Under the pieces are notes generated by a model, which had not been told where the DNA came from, made no database searches, and saw only the letters and a program-made list of their open reading frames with translations. Shown here one piece after another: positions 13,362-18,094 of a stretch of 18,094 nucleotides of DNA. Both the position numbers and the translations under genes were made by a program. Numbering within the stretch: position 1 is the stretch's first letter; every line of letters begins with the position of its first letter. This stretch comes from Candidatus Fermentibacterota bacterium (GTDB taxonomy: Bacteria > Fermentibacterota > Fermentibacteria > Fermentibacterales > Fermentibacteraceae). The stretch covers positions 1 to 18,094 of the forward strand of contig JAAYTY010000109.1 in the NCBI GenBank assembly GCA_012523605.1, given 5' to 3'.

Positions 13362-14546
13362 TTGGCTCTGAGGGTATTCAAGTTCGGCGGGACGTGCATC
13401 GGCGATCCCCGCGGAAGAGCCGGCGCGGCCGGACACTGCAGGAAGGCCGTGGAGGCCGGGGACGGGCTCGTAGTCGTGGTTTCCGCGATGGGGAGGTCGG
13501 GCGACCCGTACGCGACGGACACCCTTCTTGCGCTCGCCGGGTCCAGCCCTCCCGCCGAGCGCGATCTCGTGCTCTGCTGCGGCGAGGTCATCTCTGCGGT
13601 CGTCATGGCTGAGACGCTGAGGCAGGCCGGGATCCCATCCGAAGCCCTCGCCGGATGGGACGCCGGGATAGTGACGGACGGCCATCCGAGCGTTCCCGAC
13701 ATCGAGTGCGTGGAGACGGGCCCGATCCGGGAAACCCTCTCCCGGGGCGCCTGCGCGGTCGTGGCCGGATTCCAGGGGCGCGCACGGGACGGCCGCATCA
13801 CGACTCTGGGCAGGGGGGGGAGCGACACGACCGCCATGGCCCTCGGCGCCGCGCTCGGCGCAGACGAAGTCGTTCTCTTCAAGAATGTCGAAGCCGTCTT
13901 CACCGCCGACCCGGCGCTGGTTCCCTCGGCTTCGAGGATAGAACGGATAAGCGCCGAGGACCTTCGCCAGATGTCCTGGCAGGGGGCGAAGGTCGTGCAT
14001 CCCAGGGCCGCCGAGCTGGCGATCGAGTCGGGCATTCCGATCGAGGTTCGCTCGCACGAGACGGGAGCGCTGGTGACGAGGGTCGAGCCATTCGTCATCA
14101 GAAGCGGGCGGTACGTCACCGGAGTCGCCGCCGGAAGCCCCGTCTGGCAGTTCTCCGTGGACGGAACGGGCCGCGTCCCACGAGAATTCCATGCTTCTGT
14201 GTTCGGCATGGTAGCCGCCGAGGGCGTCTCGATGGACATGTTCACGGTATTCGGAGCCTCCGCGGTGTTCACCGTGCCCGCGGATGACGCCGAAAGAGTG
14301 CGCAGGATCCTTTCCGTCGGGGGGCTGAGGTGGTCCGACACCGGGCCCTGCGTGAAGGTGTCCATAGTAGGAGCCGGGATGCACGGGCTCCGCGGCGTGA
14401 TGGCGCGGTTCTCCGCCAGCCTCCGGGATGCCGGAATAGACATGCTCCAAACCGTCGATTCGCACGCCACCATCTCCGCCCTTGTGCCGCTCGAATCCAG
14501 GGACCTGGCTCTTTCGGCCCTGCACGCGGAGTTCGTGGAGAAGTGA
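13362..14546 (+). CDS. lysC: Aspartate kinase
   Basis: Phosphorylates L-aspartate with ATP, the first step toward lysine, methionine, threonine and diaminopimelate for cell wall. 394 aa, a normal length for a monofunctional enzyme. The TTG start at 13362 follows GGGAGG by six bases. The kinase domain shows KFGGTCIG near 7-14 (the family usually has KFGGTSV, so the Ser-to-Cys change is notable), VVVVSAMG near 37-44, GFQGRARDGRITTLGRGGSDTT near 136-157 and SWQGAKVVHPRA near 205-216. Two ACT-type regulatory domains occupy roughly 265-394 (FGMVAAEGVSMDMFTVFG and VSIVGAGMHGLRGVMARF), predicting allosteric feedback control. A run of eight G (13813-13820) encodes part of the GRGGS loop. The stop overlaps the start of uppP by four bases. 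Confidence 0.93.
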   Translation: MALRVFKFGGTCIGDPRGRAGAAGHCRKAVEAGDGLVVVVSAMGRSGDPYATDTLLALAGSSPPAERDLVLCCGEVISAVVMAETLRQAGIPSEALAGWDAGIVTDGHPSVPDIECVETGPIRETLSRGACAVVAGFQGRARDGRITTLGRGGSDTTAMALGAALGADEVVLFKNVEAVFTADPALVPSASRIERISAEDLRQMSWQGAKVVHPRAAELAIESGIPIEVRSHETGALVTRVEPFVIRSGRYVTGVAAGSPVWQFSVDGTGRVPREFHASVFGMVAAEGVSMDMFTVFGASAVFTVPADDAERVRRILSVGGLRWSDTGPCVKVSIVGAGMHGLRGVMARFSASLRDAGIDMLQTVDSHATISALVPLESRDLALSALHAEFVEK

Positions 14547-15334
14547 AGCCGATCCCCGTCGCGATACTGGCGGCAGTCCAGGGGCTGACCGAGTTCCTGC
14601 CCGTTTCGAGCTCGGGCCATCTCGTGATCGGGGGTGCGCTTCTCGATGCGGGAGACGGCGGCGGCCTCCTCCTGGAGGTGACCCTCCACCTCGGAACCCT
14701 CTGCGCGGTGCTCTTCTTCTACAGGTCGGACATCGCGGCGCTCGTCAGGGGCTGCCTTGCCGGGGAGAGATCTCAGCTCGCACTCCTGGCCCTGCTTGCG
14801 CTCGCCTCCGTTCCAGCCGGCCTTCTCGGAGTTCTGGCCCGCGAAGATCTGGAAGGCTTCTTCGGCTCTCCCGGGACTGCTGCGCTCCTCCTGGTGCTGA
14901 ACGGGCTGATGCTTGTCTCCTCGCGCGCCATCCCCCGCGGCGCGTGCGGGAGGCCCGGCCCCGTCGGCGCTCTTCTCGCGGGGATGGCGCAGGCCGTCGC
15001 GATCCTGCCCGGCATCTCCAGGTCGGGCTCTACGATCGTCGCTCTCACGGTTTCGGGTGTTTCCAGAGTAGATGCGGCACGGTTCTCCTTCCTTATGTCC
15101 ATTCCCGCGATAGCAGGCGCGGGGGCGCTCCAGGCCGCACGGATCCAGTCGGTTCCGGCGGCCGACCTGCCTGTGCTCGCCGCGGGCTTCGCGATCTCCG
15201 CCCTGTCCGGGCTGGCGGCGCTCAGGCTGCTGGTCGTGATGCTCCGGGGTGGAAGATTCTGGCTGTTCGGAGTGTACTGCATCCTGGCGGGGGTCGTCTC
15301 CGCTCTCCTCTTGAAATGGGGGGTGACGGCATGA
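14543..15334 (+). CDS. uppP: Undecaprenyl-diphosphatase UppP (BacA family)
   Basis: An integral membrane phosphatase that converts undecaprenyl diphosphate to undecaprenyl phosphate, the lipid carrier for peptidoglycan and O-antigen-type glycans. It can confer bacitracin resistance. 263 aa, the family's normal size, with about eight hydrophobic helices. Both diagnostic motifs are present: QGLTEFLPVSSSGHL near residues 13-27 with the conserved Glu and Ser cluster, and LPGISRSGSTI in the second half with the conserved Arg. The GTG start (14543) overlaps the aspartokinase stop and follows GGAG. The stop (TGA 15332-15334) overlaps the next ATG. Its place near glycosyltransferases fits carrier-lipid supply, although these lie on the other strand. 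Confidence 0.94.
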   Translation: MKPIPVAILAAVQGLTEFLPVSSSGHLVIGGALLDAGDGGGLLLEVTLHLGTLCAVLFFYRSDIAALVRGCLAGERSQLALLALLALASVPAGLLGVLAREDLEGFFGSPGTAALLLVLNGLMLVSSRAIPRGACGRPGPVGALLAGMAQAVAILPGISRSGSTIVALTVSGVSRVDAARFSFLMSIPAIAGAGALQAARIQSVPAADLPVLAAGFAISALSGLAALRLLVVMLRGGRFWLFGVYCILAGVVSALLLKWGVTA

Positions 15335-18094
15335 CAACGGCCCTGGTGATCTCGGCGCTGATCTCGTCAATACCGGGAGGCTGGTACACGCTGGCCTCGT
15401 CGGGAGACTGGAATGCCGCCTTCGATCTGGCCCTGGGCGCCGTCGAGGCGGATTCATCCCGCGCAGACGCCTGGGCGGCCGCGGCTATTGCCGGGTCCAG
15501 GTCGGGCGGCGCGGCCTCCTGGACGGTTCTCGAATGGGCCGACAGGGCTGTCTCGCTCGACTCCTCATCGGCCATGTCATGGACCGCCCGCGGAGTGGCG
15601 ATCTCACTCGACGACCCTCCGGCGGCGGGCGAAGCCTTCAGGAGGGCTCTCGGAAGGGACAGCGTGCTGGTGGCGGCCTGGGACGGCCTTGGGGAGATGT
15701 TCCTCGAGCTGGGAAGCTACGATCTCGCAATCGAGAACTTCCAGGGCGCCCTCTCGCTGGACTCCGCGTACGTCCCCTCCCTGCTGGGCCTTGCAAGGGC
15801 GTGGGAGGGCTCCGGCGGGCTCGATTCCGCGCTGGCCCTGGTCGAGTCGGCCGCCCGGGACCTCGCCGGCAACCCGTTCGTGCTGCTCGAGCTCGGAAGA
15901 CTGAGGGACGCTGCGGGGCTGGACAGCCTGGCGATCGAGGCCTACGAGCAGGCCGTGGCCGTGGATTCCACTTCCATGGAGGCCATGCGTGCACTGGGCC
16001 TCCTCTATGAGTCGCTGGGGAGGACCGGGCACGCGATCAAGCAGTACAGAGCCATGATCGAAGCCGACTCCTCCTATGCATGGGCCTACGGAGAGCTGGC
16101 CTTCTGCTACGAGACGGCCGGAAGCACGGACACCGCCCGTGTCTGGTATCAGAGGGGCTTGGAAGTCTCGCCGGGATATGCCTGGGCCGCGTTGAGGCTC
16201 GGGCTCATGGCGATGGACGAGGGCGACTATGAGCTGGCTGCGGACTGGCTTGACACCGCGGCGAGCCTCGATCCCACGATGACAGACGCCTGGGTCCACC
16301 GCGGCCTGGTGGAGGAGGACCTGGGCAATCCGGAGGCCGCCGCCGGATACTTCAGGAAGGCTCTCGAGACAGATCCCCTGGACACGTGGACCTGGGGCGA
16401 GCTGGGGTACGTCCTCGACCTCTCGGGCGATCCCGATGGAGCGGGAGAGGCCTACGAAACAGCCGTGGGCCTCGACTCGTCGTACGCTTGGGGCTGGGAG
16501 CAGAGGGGGCTGCTGTTCGAGGACCAGGGCAGGACGGACGACGCGATCGAGTGGTACCTGAGGGCCGCCGAAACGGGCCAGCCCAGCGCATGGCTCCTGG
16601 GCGAGCTGGGAATGCTGCTGGAGGACAGGGGCCTGGCCGACAGCGCAGCGTCCATGTACTCCCGTTCCATAGCCGTGGACAGCACCTACGCGTTCGGTAC
16701 CCTCCGCCTCGCGAGGATCCTCGAAGACAGGGAGCGGATTCCCGAAGCGCTTCCCCTGCTGGAGAAGTACATGTCCCTGACCGGCGACTCAACAACGATG
16801 CTCGCGGAGATGTCTCTCCTCCACCGCAGGATGGGTCTCCATGCCGATGCCGACAGCCTCATGGCCGCGGCCCTGGCCGCCGCCCCCGACGCAATGGTTG
16901 ATCTCGCATGGAGCTACTTCTACTCGGGGCGCGAAGAGACCGCGATCGAGACCGCCATGGCGGCCGCGGAGCCCGACAGCCTTCCCGTGGAGACACTCCT
17001 GTCGATCGCCGAAGTGCTCAAGGCCTCGGGCGGGACAGAAGAGGCCGGAGAGATCTACGAGCGCGCCGCTCGCACCGCTCCGGACGACTCCGAAGTGTGG
17101 ATCGGGTGGGGGCTGATGTACTCCGACTCGGGGGACTACGGACGGGCCCGGGAGCTCTTCGAGGAGGCCGTGAGGGCTGACAGCACCAGCGTGGACGCCC
17201 TGAACTACCTGGGAGAGTCCCTTCTCTTCCAGGACATGTACGAGGAGGCGAGAGAGGTTCTTGAAAGAGCGCTCGAGATCGAACCCTCATCCGTGTTCGC
17301 GATCTGCTATCTCGGGCTGATCGAGGAGCGCAGGGGGGAGCCCTCGGCGGCGCTGGACCGCTACCTGGAGGCGCTCCGGCTCGAGCCCGGCTACGAGTAC
17401 GCCGAATCGAGGATCAGGGCAGTCACGGACCCGGACTACGACGTCCGCTGGTGGCGCGAGGACTCGAGGAGATTCGACGCCTCCGTATGGGTGGATCTCT
17501 CGATCGAGTCCGGAAACACCGAGGAGAGGAGCTTCAGCGGAGGCGCGGAGGCTTCGTGGACCTACGGACCCCGCAGGAGCGAGGTGAATGCCGAGTTCAG
17601 CGGCAGCCTGAAGGAACTGGGGGAGAGGGATCTCGAGAACTCCGCATTGGCATCCGTCTCGGCTGACTACTTCATCACGGATGTCATCTACGCCAAGACG
17701 AGCTCCTCCTGGGACAGGCAGCCCGAAACCGTCCGACCCTGGCAGGTGAGTTCCTATGCCTCGATCGGGTACAGGGAGTGGATAACCGACTGGCTCTGGG
17801 TTTCTCCAGAGGTCGGCGCGGGGCTGGTGCGGACGCAGTGGTACCTGGAGCAGAAGAGGACCGACAGATGGACCTCCTTCCTCTCGCTGGGCGCCTGGCT
17901 CGAGAAGGAAGGTTCCCTCCTGCCCTCCCTGTGGATAGGGTCCAACCTGTACATGCCCCCGGAGGAGACGGAGGACGTCTATGCCTGGGGGAACGCCGAA
18001 CTCACCTTCGAGGCGTGGGACCGGCTGTCACTCAGCTTCGGCTGTACGCTGGACTTCACGAACAGGCCCGTCGTCGAAACGTGGGAGAAGCTCG
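15331..18094 (+). CDS. Large TPR protein with C-terminal DUF481-like outer-membrane barrel, 3' end outside window
   Basis: The frame is open for 921 codons from ATG 15331 to the window edge. The start overlaps the uppP stop (ATGA) and has GGGGGGTG upstream. The N-terminus MTTALVISALISSIPGG is a weak signal-peptide-like segment. Residues about 20-700 are some eighteen tetratricopeptide units of about 34 aa, recognisable by pairs such as DAWAAAAIAG, LGLLYESLGRTGHAI, AWVHRGLVEEDLGNPEAAA and NYLGESLLFQDMYEEAREVL, with a Trp or Tyr recurring at the repeat start. From about 714 the character changes to beta strands: DASVWVDLSIESGNTEERSF, then ADYFITDVIYAKTSSSWDRQ and SYASIGYREWITDWLWVSPE. The 'SGNT..RS' and '..DYFlTd..y' features resemble DUF481/YdiY outer-membrane barrels. 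It may be a surface-anchored scaffold for envelope assembly, but the role is unknown. Confidence 0.85.
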   Translation, partial: MTTALVISALISSIPGGWYTLASSGDWNAAFDLALGAVEADSSRADAWAAAAIAGSRSGGAASWTVLEWADRAVSLDSSSAMSWTARGVAISLDDPPAAGEAFRRALGRDSVLVAAWDGLGEMFLELGSYDLAIENFQGALSLDSAYVPSLLGLARAWEGSGGLDSALALVESAARDLAGNPFVLLELGRLRDAAGLDSLAIEAYEQAVAVDSTSMEAMRALGLLYESLGRTGHAIKQYRAMIEADSSYAWAYGELAFCYETAGSTDTARVWYQRGLEVSPGYAWAALRLGLMAMDEGDYELAADWLDTAASLDPTMTDAWVHRGLVEEDLGNPEAAAGYFRKALETDPLDTWTWGELGYVLDLSGDPDGAGEAYETAVGLDSSYAWGWEQRGLLFEDQGRTDDAIEWYLRAAETGQPSAWLLGELGMLLEDRGLADSAASMYSRSIAVDSTYAFGTLRLARILEDRERIPEALPLLEKYMSLTGDSTTMLAEMSLLHRRMGLHADADSLMAAALAAAPDAMVDLAWSYFYSGREETAIETAMAAAEPDSLPVETLLSIAEVLKASGGTEEAGEIYERAARTAPDDSEVWIGWGLMYSDSGDYGRARELFEEAVRADSTSVDALNYLGESLLFQDMYEEAREVLERALEIEPSSVFAICYLGLIEERRGEPSAALDRYLEALRLEPGYEYAESRIRAVTDPDYDVRWWREDSRRFDASVWVDLSIESGNTEERSFSGGAEASWTYGPRRSEVNAEFSGSLKELGERDLENSALASVSADYFITDVIYAKTSSSWDRQPETVRPWQVSSYASIGYREWITDWLWVSPEVGAGLVRTQWYLEQKRTDRWTSFLSLGAWLEKEGSLLPSLWIGSNLYMPPEETEDVYAWGNAELTFEAWDRLSLSFGCTLDFTNRPVVETWEKL

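Noticed and set aside
13211..15457. 748-codon open frame on the minus strand
   Set aside because: Lies opposite aspartokinase and uppP, both recognised by diagnostic motifs; composition is Ser/Arg/Pro shadow-like.

Overview
The window is about 18 kb of GC-rich bacterial DNA. Its style points to an uncultivated lineage of the FCB (Fibrobacteres-Chlorobi-Bacteroidetes) type, for example Fermentibacteria, Eisenbacteria or Krumholzibacteria. The clues are outer-membrane beta-barrels, secreted WG.xxxDGGF-type beta-propellers with a C-terminal Por/FlgD-like sorting domain, and frequent GTG and TTG starts behind strong GGAGG sites. The phylum is an inference. No tRNA, rRNA, CRISPR array or intact transposase was seen.

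Left part (1-2986): a minus-strand pair, an outer-membrane barrel protein followed directly by a nucleoside-recognition (GATE) membrane protein that runs off the left edge. A plus-strand tRNA nucleotidyltransferase (cca) with an apparently leaderless promoter follows. It ends stop-to-stop against a minus-strand GyrI-like small-molecule-binding protein that has a near-consensus promoter.

Accessory part (2987-6055): a comparatively AT-rich island. It holds a two-gene unit for secreted proteins: a 119-aa Cys-containing protein and a seven-bladed beta-propeller with a sorting domain. The unit is preceded by a promoter whose -35 (TTGACA) and -10 (CATAAT) are separated by a run of 11 G/C, the architecture of a slippage-controlled phase-variable promoter. 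This is the best candidate here for an undescribed switch. Next to it are a non-coding stretch with strong palindromes and a decayed copy (frameshift plus nonsense codon) of the neighbouring secreted propeller gene.

Cell-envelope part (6081-13214, all minus strand): a nucleotide-sugar dehydrogenase is translationally coupled to a secreted TolB/WD40-like propeller protein. A TauE/SafE permease lies upstream of the dehydrogenase. Then comes an overlapping operon, read from 13214 downwards: a GT4 glycosyltransferase, a short frameshifted glycosyltransferase-like fragment, a second glycosyltransferase, and a 76-aa protein that is 71% Asp+Glu with no basic residue. Together these suggest surface polysaccharide synthesis.

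Right part (13362-18094, plus strand): aspartokinase, undecaprenyl-diphosphatase (uppP) and a very large TPR protein are chained by 4-base overlaps of start and stop codons. The TPR protein carries a DUF481-like outer-membrane barrel at its C-terminus and runs off the right edge. UppP supplies the lipid carrier used by the envelope glycan pathways.
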